A stretch of 64,000 bases of DNA from Pedobacter frigiditerrae. Lineage in GTDB: Bacteria; Bacteroidota; Bacteroidia; Sphingobacteriales; Sphingobacteriaceae. Both the position numbers and the translations under genes were made by a program. This document shows, one piece after another, positions 33,995 through 43,239 of this stretch; position 1 is the first letter of the stretch; each line of letters starts with the position of its first letter. The notes beneath the pieces are model-generated. The model made no database searches, had not been told where the DNA came from, and was given only the letters and a program-made list of their open reading frames with translations. The stretch is from the NCBI RefSeq assembly GCF_004331645.1, contig NZ_SJSK01000002.1, forward strand, positions 1,054,001-1,118,000, in the 5' to 3' direction.

Positions 33995-35389
33995 TTAATA
34001 GCTCACCCCAAAAACAGAAAAACTTGCCCAATACATTGGGTTTGGATACTTAACTTTAGTATCTAAAATTGCTAGCCGAAGTTGTTCAGATGGAAGGTAA
34101 AAATTGGGCTCTTGTAAATGAAAGATGAACCTTTCCATTAAAAAAGCGGTGGCTTCATCATCAACATTCCATAAACTCATGATTACTTGTTTTGTACCCC
34201 CTAAAATAAACGACCTAGCTAATCCGGTTATACCCACATCAACAGATTTCCCCAAACCTGTTTGACAAGCAGAAAGTATAACCAGCTCTGGAAATGACTT
34301 GCCTTTTGCGGCAAGGTTCATTACATCTCTTGCCGTTAATTTCGCATCAATGCCGCTCAACACCAAGTAACTATTTTCTATCGGATTGCTCTCGTCAGCT
34401 ATGCCGTGTGTCGCAAAATAAATTAAATCTGCCTTATCCCAATATTTAAGTATACTGTCTTTTTTGGCATTATTCCCACTAAGTAAGTGATAGTCTTCAG
34501 CATAACTTATTGCACCGGCAATTTCTTTTGTTGCTCCAGGCAAATCTGGAAAACTGTATTCTAAATTTTTAGGGTAGGCTGGGTTACTGATAAATAACGG
34601 GTTGTCTAATGTAAATTTTCTCCTTGGGGGCATATAAGTATTTCGGTCTGTACCACCAGATTGATCAAAGTATTTTCCGTCTCGCCACTCGCCGCCCATA
34701 GTTCCTCTTAATATTAGGGTTTTAGAAACTATTAAATCAACTATTCCCGGACTAATTGTAAAACTACATTTATCAATCAGATAAGAATTATCCTTGTAGG
34801 GCTTCAAAATATGGAAAGGGAAAGTACCAATATTTAATGCCGGAATAACGATTAACTGTTTTACTGTCTCATCAAAACCAATAGGCAACAAAATACTACC
34901 AATTTCTTTTGTTAATACTTCGAGATTAATTTTCTTGGCATTTGAACCTACATTCTTAACGGCCACTCCTCTTTTTATTGGAGATCTGCTTGCAGATTTG
35001 GCCTGTATTTGAAAAGCCATTAATAAATCACTATGCAGTTCTACAAGTTTTTGTTGGCTAATCTTAATCGCCTTTTCCTCTAAAACTTGTCCTGGTTTAA
35101 AAAAGGTCCGATGTAAAATACCTTCATTATAAAAAAAGAATACAACGCCTATTTTCTCCTTGTCGCCATACAGGTTCTTTAAAACATTGGCAAAATCTGT
35201 ATTAGACTTTAAACCAGACGTTTTGAAACCTCCAATTAGATCTGTAAATCCAGATGAATAGGAAGCACCTCTAGATTTAATCATACTATTATATTGTCGT
35301 TTATAGATTTCAAAAACATCTTTTTCTACTGTTTGAGCAAAAACTAAATGGTTTAAAAATAAGATGATGAACAACAAAATGTATTTCAT
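33995..35389 (-). CDS. Secreted CHAT-domain (caspase-like) protein
   Basis: A 464-residue protein with a signal peptide (KYILLFIILFLNHLVFAQ) followed by a 120-residue helical region and a C-terminal CHAT peptidase domain. Numbering from the upstream Met, the catalytic pair is His333 in YFATHGIAD and Cys380 in ILSACQTGLG, both present; GLARSFILGGTKQVIMSLW is the family signature. I place the start at 35389 because the signal peptide then begins MKYILL; 35404 is also possible. Most CHAT proteins carry TPR repeats; none is evident here. A terminator-like hairpin lies immediately upstream. The substrate is unknown and an exported location is unusual. Confidence 0.87.
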   Translation of the reverse strand: MKYILLFIILFLNHLVFAQTVEKDVFEIYKRQYNSMIKSRGASYSSGFTDLIGGFKTSGLKSNTDFANVLKNLYGDKEKIGVVFFFYNEGILHRTFFKPGQVLEEKAIKISQQKLVELHSDLLMAFQIQAKSASRSPIKRGVAVKNVGSNAKKINLEVLTKEIGSILLPIGFDETVKQLIVIPALNIGTFPFHILKPYKDNSYLIDKCSFTISPGIVDLIVSKTLILRGTMGGEWRDGKYFDQSGGTDRNTYMPPRRKFTLDNPLFISNPAYPKNLEYSFPDLPGATKEIAGAISYAEDYHLLSGNNAKKDSILKYWDKADLIYFATHGIADESNPIENSYLVLSGIDAKLTARDVMNLAAKGKSFPELVILSACQTGLGKSVDVGITGLARSFILGGTKQVIMSLWNVDDEATAFLMERFIFHLQEPNFYLPSEQLRLAILDTKVKYPNPMYWASFSVFGVSY

Positions 35390-35405
35390 AATACTATAAT
35401 ACAAA

Positions 35406-35441
35406 AAAAGCCTGTCGTTTAATAATTTTCAACAGGCTTAC
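35406..35441 (-). terminator. Terminator-like hairpin in CHAT gene leader
   Basis: On the minus strand AAGCCTGT and ACAGGCTT pair around a 16-base loop and are followed by seven T. Reading in that direction it leads straight into the CHAT gene, whose start is 14 bases after the T-run. It could be an attenuator or the terminator of a lost upstream gene. Confidence 0.6.
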
Positions 35442-35495
35442 AAAGCCCAAACTTTTAACTCCAAACTAAAATTCATATCTTCCAAACTTAAACTT

Positions 35496-36854
35496 ATGCT
35501 CATGCAAGCTAAAAAGCAACTCTCTCTTTTCGACCTTTCTATGATTGTGGTTAGTCTAGTAATTGGGATGGGAATATTTCGCACCCCTGTTAATGTAGCT
35601 AATAAAGCACAAATTCCAGAACTCTTCTTTTTAGCATGGGTGGTTGGTGGTTTTGTGGCTTTATGCGGCGCATTAACCTATGCAGAAATTGGCTCTCGTT
35701 ATCCAGTTACAGGCGGATACTATAAAATTTTCTCTGTTTGTTACCACCCCTCAATTGCATTTGCAATCAATTGTATTATTGTGGTTTCCAACGCAGCATC
35801 AGTTGCCGGTGTTTCCTTAATTGGTGCAGAATATTTAAGCAAGGTAATACTAAGTCCGGAAATGCAAACAGCAGAATATCGAATTATTATTGCTGCCATA
35901 AGCATCATTATATTTTACTTAGTTAACTTATTAGGCTTAAAAACAAGTTCCAGAACACAAAATGTACTAACCATTATTAAAATTGTGATGGTACTTACCC
36001 TAATTTGTGCTGTCTTTTTTGGAGAGCAAACTTCTAGTATCACTCCCATTTTCAATAGCACTTCTGGTTTGCCCGCAACGTGGAGCGATTATGGAAAAGC
36101 ATTAGGCTTATGTTTAATAGCCGTTTCATTTAGTTTTGGGGGTTATCAACAAACTATCAATTTTGGGGGCGAAGCTAAGGAGGCTAAAAGAGTTATTCCA
36201 AGATCTATTATTATTGGTCTGGGAATAATCATCACTTTGTATATGGCCATAAATTATGCTTATGTTAAGGTTATTGGTTTCGAACAACTAAAAACTGCAG
36301 AAAGTATTGCAGCTATTTTGGCAGGCAAAATCTTTGGTCCGGCAGGTTTTACCTTACTTTCAGTTTTAATTTTCTTTTCAGTACTAGGTTATGTAAATGT
36401 TAATTTGCTAAGTAACCCGAGAGCAATGTACGCTATGGGCGAAGAAAAAGCCCTGCCTAGCATCTTTACCAAAAAAACAAAGAAAAATGATGTAATGATT
36501 GTGAGCTTAACTGTATTTACCCTTATTTCAATCCTTACCTTATTTTATGCTCAAACTTTTGATAAAATTTTAAACTATACCATATTTTTAGATAGCATTG
36601 GAATGGCATTCTCTGCAGCTGCAATTTTCTATTTACGCAAAACAACAGCCCATTTAGATAAAAACACAATTTATACAATGAAATTTTATCCAGTAATGCC
36701 AATCATTTTTATTGCCGCTTACCTGTTTGTAACCGTTAGTATTTACAGTGACGACCCAAGTGCGGCTACAAATGGTTTAATTATCTTTTTAGGATTTGTT
36801 GCCATTTATTTCATTACCAGATTTTTCAACAATAGAAAGGCAAAAACTAGCTAA
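35496..36854 (+). CDS. APC-family amino-acid permease
   Basis: A 452-residue transporter with 12 hydrophobic segments. The N-terminal VIGMGIFRTP motif in helix 1 is the substrate-binding unwound region of APC/LAT-type carriers, and GALTYAEIGSRYPVTGGYY is the helix 2-3 signature. A second ATG lies two codons in, at 35502. It is the first gene of an operon with a PLP lyase (one-base overlap) and an MFS carrier (no gap), so the amino acid imported may be a sulfur amino acid handled by the lyase; this is inferred from context. Confidence 0.9.
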   Translation: MLMQAKKQLSLFDLSMIVVSLVIGMGIFRTPVNVANKAQIPELFFLAWVVGGFVALCGALTYAEIGSRYPVTGGYYKIFSVCYHPSIAFAINCIIVVSNAASVAGVSLIGAEYLSKVILSPEMQTAEYRIIIAAISIIIFYLVNLLGLKTSSRTQNVLTIIKIVMVLTLICAVFFGEQTSSITPIFNSTSGLPATWSDYGKALGLCLIAVSFSFGGYQQTINFGGEAKEAKRVIPRSIIIGLGIIITLYMAINYAYVKVIGFEQLKTAESIAAILAGKIFGPAGFTLLSVLIFFSVLGYVNVNLLSNPRAMYAMGEEKALPSIFTKKTKKNDVMIVSLTVFTLISILTLFYAQTFDKILNYTIFLDSIGMAFSAAAIFYLRKTTAHLDKNTIYTMKFYPVMPIIFIAAYLFVTVSIYSDDPSAATNGLIIFLGFVAIYFITRFFNNRKAKTS

Positions 36855-38014
36855 TGGATTTATCTTACATATTAAATGAACTAGGTGAAGAACGCGAAAA
36901 CTATTTCAATTCAATTGCTCCTCCTATTATGCAAACGAGCAACTTTAAGTTTAACACAGTTGAAGATTTTAGAGCTGCATTGGCTGATGAATATCAAGGT
37001 AATTTATACTCAAGGGGGTTTAACCCAACGATAGATATTTTAAGAAAAAAATTAGCTGCGCTTGATGGAGCAGAAGACGCACTGGTTTTTAGCAGTGGCA
37101 TTGCAGCAATTACTGTCCCTGTTTTGGCTTTATTGCAAAGTGGCGATGAAGTAGTTTGCGTAGAAAACCCATATAGTTGGACAATTAAATTATTTAAAGA
37201 GTTTTTACCAAGATACGGTGTAAGCACAACCTTTATAGATGGAACAGATCTAAGTCAGTTTGAAAGCGCCATTACAGCTAAAACAAAGTTGATTTATTTA
37301 GAATCACCAAATACATTTAGCTTCGATGTTCAAAACTTAGAAGCTGTAGCCAAAATTGCCAAAGCAAAGGGTATTTTAACAATGATTGATAATAGCTATT
37401 GTTCTCCACTTTATCAACAACCCATTGCTCATGGAATAGATTTAGTAGCACAATCGGCAACCAAGTATTTAGCAGGGCATAGCGATGTTGTAGCAGGAGT
37501 TTTAACTGGGAAAAAAGAATTATTGGAAAAGATTTTCAACAAAGAATACCTGAATATTGGTGCAGCATTAGCTCCACAAAATGCCTGGCTTTTATTGCGT
37601 GGTTTAAGAACCTTGCCAATTAGGTTAGATAAGATTAGTGAAACTGCAGATAAGGTGGTAGCTTATTTAAATGCGCATCCTAAGGTTGAAAAAGTATTAC
37701 ATCCTTTTAGTCAAGATAACAAGGACTTAGCTCTCGCTAAAAAACAAATGAAAAAATGTGGCGGTTTGTTTAGTATTGTTTTAAAAGATGCTGATCTTAC
37801 TAAAATTGAAACTTTTTGCAATGGCTTAAAGCATATTTTAATGGCGGTTTCTTGGGGTGGTTATGAAAGTTTAATTATTCCAGCCTGTGCAGGGATTAAC
37901 AAAACAAATTTCGATGCGACCAATAATAGACACGTGTTGATAAGAATTTATGTAGGATTGGAAGAAGCTGAGTATATTATCGCTGATTTAGAACAAGCCT
38001 TCTCGAAAATTTAA
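36854..38014 (+). CDS. Cys/Met-metabolism PLP-dependent enzyme
   Basis: A 386-residue fold-type I PLP enzyme of the trans-sulfuration family (cystathionine gamma-synthase, cystathionine lyases, methionine gamma-lyase). The neighbouring-subunit phosphate-binding motif YSRGFNPT is at residues 52-59, the PLP aspartate Asp179 is in IDNSYCSP, and Lys204 in SATKYLAGHSD forms the Schiff base. Which reaction it performs cannot be told from the motifs. The ATG overlaps the permease stop (TAATG), and the next gene starts directly after its stop. A link with amino-acid import is likely. Confidence 0.9.
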   Translation: MDLSYILNELGEERENYFNSIAPPIMQTSNFKFNTVEDFRAALADEYQGNLYSRGFNPTIDILRKKLAALDGAEDALVFSSGIAAITVPVLALLQSGDEVVCVENPYSWTIKLFKEFLPRYGVSTTFIDGTDLSQFESAITAKTKLIYLESPNTFSFDVQNLEAVAKIAKAKGILTMIDNSYCSPLYQQPIAHGIDLVAQSATKYLAGHSDVVAGVLTGKKELLEKIFNKEYLNIGAALAPQNAWLLLRGLRTLPIRLDKISETADKVVAYLNAHPKVEKVLHPFSQDNKDLALAKKQMKKCGGLFSIVLKDADLTKIETFCNGLKHILMAVSWGGYESLIIPACAGINKTNFDATNNRHVLIRIYVGLEEAEYIIADLEQAFSKI

Positions 38015-39361
38015 ATGCCAACACAAACACTACCCTTTAAAAAACAATTACTTTATTGCGCCGGAATGATGGGTTGGAGTATCATGTCCAATATCATCAT
38101 TGTAATGTTGCCTTATTTTTATTTACCACCTAACAATGCTGGCTTAAATCCATTAATTCCGCAATTACTGGTTTTTGGCGCATTTAATATTCTTTCTTTA
38201 ATATTAGCTTCGGGTAGATTAATTGATGCTGCTTACGACCCATTCATTGCTTCGGTAAGTGATAGTAGTGAAAATCCAAAAGGAAGACGTTTTCCAATTA
38301 TGAAATGGGCAATTTTACCTGCAGTTATCTTTTGCAGTTTGGTTTTTTATCCCTTGGTTAAAGGCGAAAGTGTAAATAATGCTTGGTGGTTGACTTTTGT
38401 TTTAGGTGGATTTTTTGTTTCGGTAACTACTTATATAATTCCGTATAATGCATTGCTTGCAGAATTAACCCATACACCAGAAGAAAAAGTTAAGCTTTCT
38501 ACATTTCAACAAGTAGGTTTTGTTTTGGGGATGATTTTAGGTGCACTTTGTAATAACTTCGCCGATTTAATTCAGACATTTTTTCATGTAACAGAACGTT
38601 TTCACGCTTTGCAATATACCATTTGGGGATTAGCTATTTTCTCTGGTTTGGTGATGATTTTACCTATTCTTTTTATTAACGAAAAAGATTATGTGCAAAG
38701 CAAGCCAACACATATTCCTTTGTTACCGGCTATTAAAAGCACATTTAGAAATGTAAATTTTAAATATTATTTAATATCAGATTTTACTTATTACACTGCA
38801 TTAAGCTTAATGAGTAGCGGCTTGTTATATTATGTAACCGTATTGCTTGGCTTACCAGATTCTGATGGTGGTAAGTTCATGGGAACAATGGTTTTGCTGT
38901 CTTTATTATTTTATCCCTTCATTAATGTTGGCGCTAAAAAATTAGGGAAAAAGACTTTGGTACTTTTAGCTTTCGGGGTTTTGAGTTTAATATTTGTCAC
39001 CATTTTCTTTTTAGGCAAATTACCATTTACACCTTCCAACCAAATGTATCTATTAGTCGCTTTTGCCTCTTTCCCATTAGCAGCTTTAGGCATTTTACCA
39101 AATGCCATTTTAGCAGATATTGCACAACAAGATACTTCAGAAACTGGCGAAAACCACGAAGGAATGTTCTTCGCCGTTAAATATCTCTTCGTAAAATTAG
39201 GTCAGACTTTAGGCATAGCCATTTTTGCAATGCTTACCATTTATGGAAAAGACACAGGCAATGATCATGGTTTACGCTTAAATGGTGTAGTTGGGTTTGC
39301 ACTTTGTGTATTAGCGCTGTTGTTTTTTACAAGGTTTAAGGAGGATAGTAGCAAGATTTGA
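38015..39361 (+). CDS. GPH-family MFS sugar/cation symporter
   Basis: A 448-residue, 12-helix transporter of the glycoside-pentoside-hexuronide family: GRLIDAAYDPFIASVSDSSENPKGRRFP is recognisable as the family's loop 2-3 region with conserved D and RR residues. Members carry glycosides or related compounds with cations. Being in one operon with an amino-acid permease and a PLP enzyme is unexpected, so the true substrate may be a conjugate; this is speculative. The start codon directly follows the upstream stop. Confidence 0.87.
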   Translation: MPTQTLPFKKQLLYCAGMMGWSIMSNIIIVMLPYFYLPPNNAGLNPLIPQLLVFGAFNILSLILASGRLIDAAYDPFIASVSDSSENPKGRRFPIMKWAILPAVIFCSLVFYPLVKGESVNNAWWLTFVLGGFFVSVTTYIIPYNALLAELTHTPEEKVKLSTFQQVGFVLGMILGALCNNFADLIQTFFHVTERFHALQYTIWGLAIFSGLVMILPILFINEKDYVQSKPTHIPLLPAIKSTFRNVNFKYYLISDFTYYTALSLMSSGLLYYVTVLLGLPDSDGGKFMGTMVLLSLLFYPFINVGAKKLGKKTLVLLAFGVLSLIFVTIFFLGKLPFTPSNQMYLLVAFASFPLAALGILPNAILADIAQQDTSETGENHEGMFFAVKYLFVKLGQTLGIAIFAMLTIYGKDTGNDHGLRLNGVVGFALCVLALLFFTRFKEDSSKI

Positions 39362-39853
39362 GTATGAAGTAGCAAGATTGGGTACATAATCAATTCCATG
39401 CCTATCAGCATGCAGGCATTTTACATCTTACATCTTTTTCTACTTTCGTTCCCTAAACATGAATAGCAGAAAATACTTTTTTGAAAACCTATAAGATTTT
39501 TAAAACCTTATAGGTTTGAGATAAAAAGATAGTAGCGAGGACAGGGTTGCTCCTGATAGCTATCGGGATACCGAAAAGCTACTGACATCAGTTTCCGATT
39601 ATTCCCAAAGGGATGCCTTTGGCACAATTTCAGTTTCCAGTTTTCACAACGATTGAGCAATTAAACAATAAAGCAATTTCTTCCCTGCCTGTCCGACAGG
39701 CAGGCATTTACGCTCTTACATCTTACATCCATTTATTTTACTTACCTTTGTGCCGAAGCAGAATTTCTTTATCATTTAAAGCAAACACAAGCTAGTCCTT
39801 CTAAATAATGATTGTTCTAGCTTCTTCGACATTTTACATTTAAAAATTATACT
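39362..39853. other. Repeat-rich gene-free stretch
   Basis: The 492-base gap holds no credible gene. It contains a CATCTTACATCTTT pyrimidine arm (39420-39435), hairpin AAACCTATAAG / CTTATAGGTTT (39485-39517), the GATAGCTATCGGGAT palindrome (39555-39569), CCCAAAGGGATGCCTTTGGCA (39604-39624; related copies at 13689 and 47856), and a CTGCCTGT / ACAGGCAG palindrome (39685-39703). It ends with the helicase promoter. Such stacking of several repeat families suggests repeated insertion at one permissive site. Confidence 0.7.
39743..39750 (+). promoter_or_regulatory. -7 box TACCTTTG of helicase gene
   Basis: TACCTTTG fits TAnnTTTG exactly. It predicts transcription from about 39757 and an untranslated leader near 97 bases before the helicase start, a length seen for cold-regulated helicase genes. 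No clear -33 TTG is present. Confidence 0.5.
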
Positions 39854-41212
39854 TTGTTATTTTCAGAATTAAACCTCATAGCTCCTATTTTAAAGGCGCT
39901 TGAAACCGAAGGTTATACACAACCTACACCAATACAGGAGCAATCTATACCCTCTATCTTACAAAAACGCGATTTATTGGGTTGCGCTCAAACTGGTACT
40001 GGTAAAACCGCAGCATTCGCTATACCGATGTTGCAATTATTAGACAAACCACATTCAAATGTTAAGGGCCCTAAGCCAATTAGAGCTTTGATTTTAACGC
40101 CAACAAGAGAATTAGCCATCCAAATTGAAGAAAGTTTTAAGGCTTATGGTCGCAACCTATCTTTAAAACACTTGGTAATTTTTGGTGGTGTTGGACAAAA
40201 AGCACAAACTGATGCCTTACATAGAGGTGTTGATATTTTAGTGGCAACTCCTGGTCGTTTATTAGATTTAATGAACCAAGGTTTTGTGAACTTACGTGAT
40301 ATCGAGATTTTCGTATTAGATGAAGCCGACCGTATGTTAGATATGGGTTTTATCCACGATGTGAAAAAAGTTATCGCCAAATTACCTGCTAAGAGACAAA
40401 CTTTGTTTTTCTCGGCTACCATGCCAACAGAAATTCAGAAGTTGTCTAGCACCATATTAACCAACCCTGTTAAAGTAGAAGTAACCCCAGTTTCTTCTAC
40501 AGCAGAAAAAATTCAGCAAGCAGTTTATTTCGTTGAGAAAAACGATAAAAGAAGTCTGTTAGCACACTTGTTAAAAGACAAGGCAATTGAAACCGTTTTG
40601 GTATTTACACGTACTAAACACGGCGCAGATAAAGTGGTTAAGGATTTGATAAAAATCAACATCAAGGCTGAAGCTATCCACGGCAATAAATCTCAAAACG
40701 CCCGTCAAAGAGCACTAACTAATTTTAAGGCCCGTACAACTCGTGTTTTAGTGGCTACTGATATTGCGGCTCGTGGTATTGATGTGGATGAATTGGCACA
40801 CGTAATTAACTACGAATTACCAAACATTCCCGAGACTTATGTACACAGAATTGGTAGAACCGGTAGAGCTGGTTTAAGCGGTATTGCTTACTCGTTTTGC
40901 GATGGCGAAGAGAAAGAATTTTTAGATGATATTGAGAAATTGATTGGTTTAAAAGTTCCAGTAAATGAAGACCATCCTTATGCAATGAGCTGGCAAAGTT
41001 TAATGTCTGCTGCTGCAGATGCAAAAGGTAAAGGCAAAAAGAAAGGCAACCAACGCGAACCTCGTGAGCGTGAGCCAAACTTAAGCGGAGCGAAAAAGAA
41101 ACCTCAAGGTGGTGGCGCTAGAAAGCCTAACCATACTGGTAGCACAACAGGTGCAAACGCTGGTGGTGGTAACCGCAGATTTAGCGGTGGCGGCAATAGA
41201 AGAAGGGATTAA
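39854..41212 (+). CDS. DEAD-box RNA helicase, RhlE-like
   Basis: A 452-residue ATP-dependent RNA helicase. The Q motif is [10 protein letters not shown], motif I AQTGTGKT, motif II DEAD ([10 protein letters not shown]), motif III SAT, and motif [12 protein letters not shown]. The last 75 residues are a Lys/Arg/Gly-rich disordered tail likely to bind RNA. The start is TTG at 39854: [14 protein letters not shown] begins immediately, as in homologues whose ATG sits at this place, and there is no in-frame ATG before it. It ends at a strong terminator after a repeat. Confidence 0.93.
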   Translation: MLFSELNLIAPILKALETEGYTQPTPIQEQSIPSILQKRDLLGCAQTGTGKTAAFAIPMLQLLDKPHSNVKGPKPIRALILTPTRELAIQIEESFKAYGRNLSLKHLVIFGGVGQKAQTDALHRGVDILVATPGRLLDLMNQGFVNLRDIEIFVLDEADRMLDMGFIHDVKKVIAKLPAKRQTLFFSATMPTEIQKLSSTILTNPVKVEVTPVSSTAEKIQQAVYFVEKNDKRSLLAHLLKDKAIETVLVFTRTKHGADKVVKDLIKINIKAEAIHGNKSQNARQRALTNFKARTTRVLVATDIAARGIDVDELAHVINYELPNIPETYVHRIGRTGRAGLSGIAYSFCDGEEKEFLDDIEKLIGLKVPVNEDHPYAMSWQSLMSAAADAKGKGKKKGNQREPREREPNLSGAKKKPQGGGARKPNHTGSTTGANAGGGNRRFSGGGNRRRD

Positions 41213-41272
41213 TATTCGTTGTTCGTTGAGCGTTGTTCGTTATTGATAACACATTGTCATCCGAGCTACTTT

Positions 41273-41346
41273 GTCATTCCGAGCCTGCGAGGAATCTCAT
41301 TTAAAGAATCTTTCTAAGAGAGATTCTTCACTTCGCTCTGAATGAC
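41273..41346. repeat. GTCATTCC...GAATGAC dispersed repeat
   Basis: The element begins GTCATTCCGAGCCTGCGAGG and ends TCGCTCTGAATGAC, and contains the inverted pair GAATCTC / GAGATTC. A partial copy (GTCATCCGAGCTAC) precedes it at 41256. It lies between the helicase stop and its terminator. Confidence 0.75.
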
Positions 41347-41359
41347 AAAACATCTTATA

Positions 41360-41392
41360 AAAAATGGTTCGTAGCAATACGAACCATTTTTG
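41360..41392 (+). terminator. Terminator after helicase gene
   Basis: A perfect 14-bp stem AAAAATGGTTCGTA with its complement, GCAA tetraloop, and a T-run. It ends the helicase transcript 150 bases after the stop. Confidence 0.88.
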
Positions 41393-41428
41393 TTTTATAG
41401 GAATTGTTATATTCGTTTATAAAATCTT

Positions 41429-41953
41429 ATGAGAAATTACTTATTTACCTGCCTTCTTTTTGTAATCGCTTGCAACAATAAAACCATAGAAACTCAAAAA
41501 AGCGGAAATTGGAAATTAAAAGGTAATTATAAGATTTGTGATACTTGTACCACAATCATACTTGTTCATCATGACGAATGTACTGAGTGTGCCGATTTAT
41601 ATGTAGACAGTGGAACGATATTTATTCCAACAAAGGTTTTGTCAATGATTGATACATTGAGTTTAAATACTAAATCTAGTATAATGTCACAAAGTAATCA
41701 AGTTAATCTTTCAGACATTAATTTAGATGATGCCAGCTATTTTAATAAATTGTGGTCTGATTCAATAAAATATGAGGATAGATATTTAAAAGATCTACAT
41801 AACGCTTTTAGATTAAAAGGAAGAATACTTTCATTTGAGAGAAGATTCTTTAATGGGAAAAAAAGTTATTACCCAAGTTTATATTTTAAAGTTTTAAAAG
41901 CTGAAGAAATAGACACAGCATATCTTAGAAAAACAATCAACAAAAACAATTGA
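41429..41953 (+). CDS. Hypothetical lipoprotein
   Basis: A 174-residue predicted lipoprotein; the signal sequence ends in VIAC with Cys15 lipidated. The mature part contains two CxxC-like pairs (CDTC and CTEC, residues about 37-56) that could bind metal or form disulfides, then an acidic helical region. I do not recognise the family. It is a lone gene between the helicase terminator and the convergent methyltransferase gene, and is more A/T-rich than its neighbours. Confidence 0.65.
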   Translation: MRNYLFTCLLFVIACNNKTIETQKSGNWKLKGNYKICDTCTTIILVHHDECTECADLYVDSGTIFIPTKVLSMIDTLSLNTKSSIMSQSNQVNLSDINLDDASYFNKLWSDSIKYEDRYLKDLHNAFRLKGRILSFERRFFNGKKSYYPSLYFKVLKAEEIDTAYLRKTINKNN

Positions 41954-41991
41954 CCTTCACCCTCAAAATTTCTACCTTTAGCCTCAAAATC

Positions 41992-43230
41992 CTATCTCTC
42001 CGTATTATTCGGCCTTGTATAAACCATTTGCATAACATTGATATTTCTCATTTCAAATGCAGCTTCGCAATAGTTTAAATAGTAATTCCATTTGCGGATA
42101 AAACGCTCGTCGAAACCTAATGCTTTAACCTCGTTTAATTTGTGATTAAATTCGATAAACCAAAGTTTTAAGGTTCTTGCGTAATCTAAGCCTAAATCTT
42201 TCAAGTCTACTAAGGTCAAATCGCTGGTATTGTTAATCGCTTTATTAATTACAGCTACTGATGGCAATAAAGAACCTGGAAAAATGTGCTTCTGAATCCA
42301 GTCTACACCCCTGCGTAAATTTTCATACCTGCTATCTGGGCTTGTGATTACCTGAAAAGCAAAAATCCCGTTAGGCTTTAAGACTTCTGCACATTTCGCA
42401 AAATAGGTTTCCAAATAATTATGACCTACGGCTTCCAACATTTCTACTGAAACAATCTTATCAAACTGGCCTTCAATGTTTCTGTAATCTTTTATGATAA
42501 TTTCTATTTGATCTGATAATCCAGCTGCTGCGACTCTTTCTTGTCCAAGCTTTTGTTGCTCCTTCGAAATGGTTACTGTAGTTACTTTACAACCGTAGTT
42601 CTTCGCCATGAAAATAGCATTTGCACCCCAACCACTACCAATTTCTAGCACGTGGTCGCTCGCTTTTAACTGTAATTGTTCGCAAAGGCGACGATATTTT
42701 TCATCTTGAGCTTGTGCCAATGTTAATTCTGGCGTTTTAAAAAATGCGGCAGAATAAGTCATAGATGGATCTAAGAAAGTCGCAAAAAAATCATTATTTA
42801 AATCGTAATGTTCGGCAATGTTCTTTTGTGAACCTGTAATACTATTTGAACGATTATTATGATAAATTCTATTGAACCACTTAAATAAATTTAATCCTAT
42901 AGATTTCACTTTACTCCCAGAAACCGATGGTGCGTTTTCGATATTCAGGATAATCCATTTGATGAGATTGGTAATATTATCTGTTTCCCAAAGCCCATTT
43001 ACATAAGCTTCGCCAAAACCGATATCTCCATATAATACAACACATTTGAAGAATCTAGAATCCTTAACTTCCAAATCAGCTTTATAACTGGAATTTGAAT
43101 CACCAATTTCAAAATTTTCTCCACTAGGTAGTGTTAGATTTAAAAATCCTTTATTCATTTTACAAAGCGCATTTACAACTGCATTTTCGTAAAATCCTGA
43201 TTTCGATTTTGTTAGGGAGAGAGATGACAT
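41992..43230 (-). CDS. Cyclopropane-synthase-family methyltransferase (variant site)
   Basis: A 412-residue SAM-dependent methyltransferase homologous to cyclopropane-fatty-acyl-phospholipid synthase, acting on unsaturated acyl chains at the membrane. The SAM loop is LEIGSGWGANA (195-205). Aligned by eye with E. coli Cfa, the bicarbonate ligands Glu239 and Tyr317 are kept (Glu266, Tyr350), but Cys139 is Ala161 (MTYSAAFF) and His266 is Gln293 (AFQVIT). This makes a plain methyl transfer, as in furan or branched fatty-acid synthesis, at least as likely as cyclopropanation. Last gene of the lipid cluster, nine bases after DUF1365. Confidence 0.88.
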   Translation of the reverse strand: MSSLSLTKSKSGFYENAVVNALCKMNKGFLNLTLPSGENFEIGDSNSSYKADLEVKDSRFFKCVVLYGDIGFGEAYVNGLWETDNITNLIKWIILNIENAPSVSGSKVKSIGLNLFKWFNRIYHNNRSNSITGSQKNIAEHYDLNNDFFATFLDPSMTYSAAFFKTPELTLAQAQDEKYRRLCEQLQLKASDHVLEIGSGWGANAIFMAKNYGCKVTTVTISKEQQKLGQERVAAAGLSDQIEIIIKDYRNIEGQFDKIVSVEMLEAVGHNYLETYFAKCAEVLKPNGIFAFQVITSPDSRYENLRRGVDWIQKHIFPGSLLPSVAVINKAINNTSDLTLVDLKDLGLDYARTLKLWFIEFNHKLNEVKALGFDERFIRKWNYYLNYCEAAFEMRNINVMQMVYTRPNNTER

Positions 43231-43239
43231 ATTTGCTTA

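Noticed and set aside
39555..39569. GATAGCTATCGGGAT as an operator
   Set aside because: This palindrome recurs (for example near 52082) beside unrelated genes and is better explained as a dispersed Bacteroidota repeat.
39613..39795. 60-codon plus-strand frame
   Set aside because: Covers the palindromic repeats and helicase promoter; no protein-like conservation visible.
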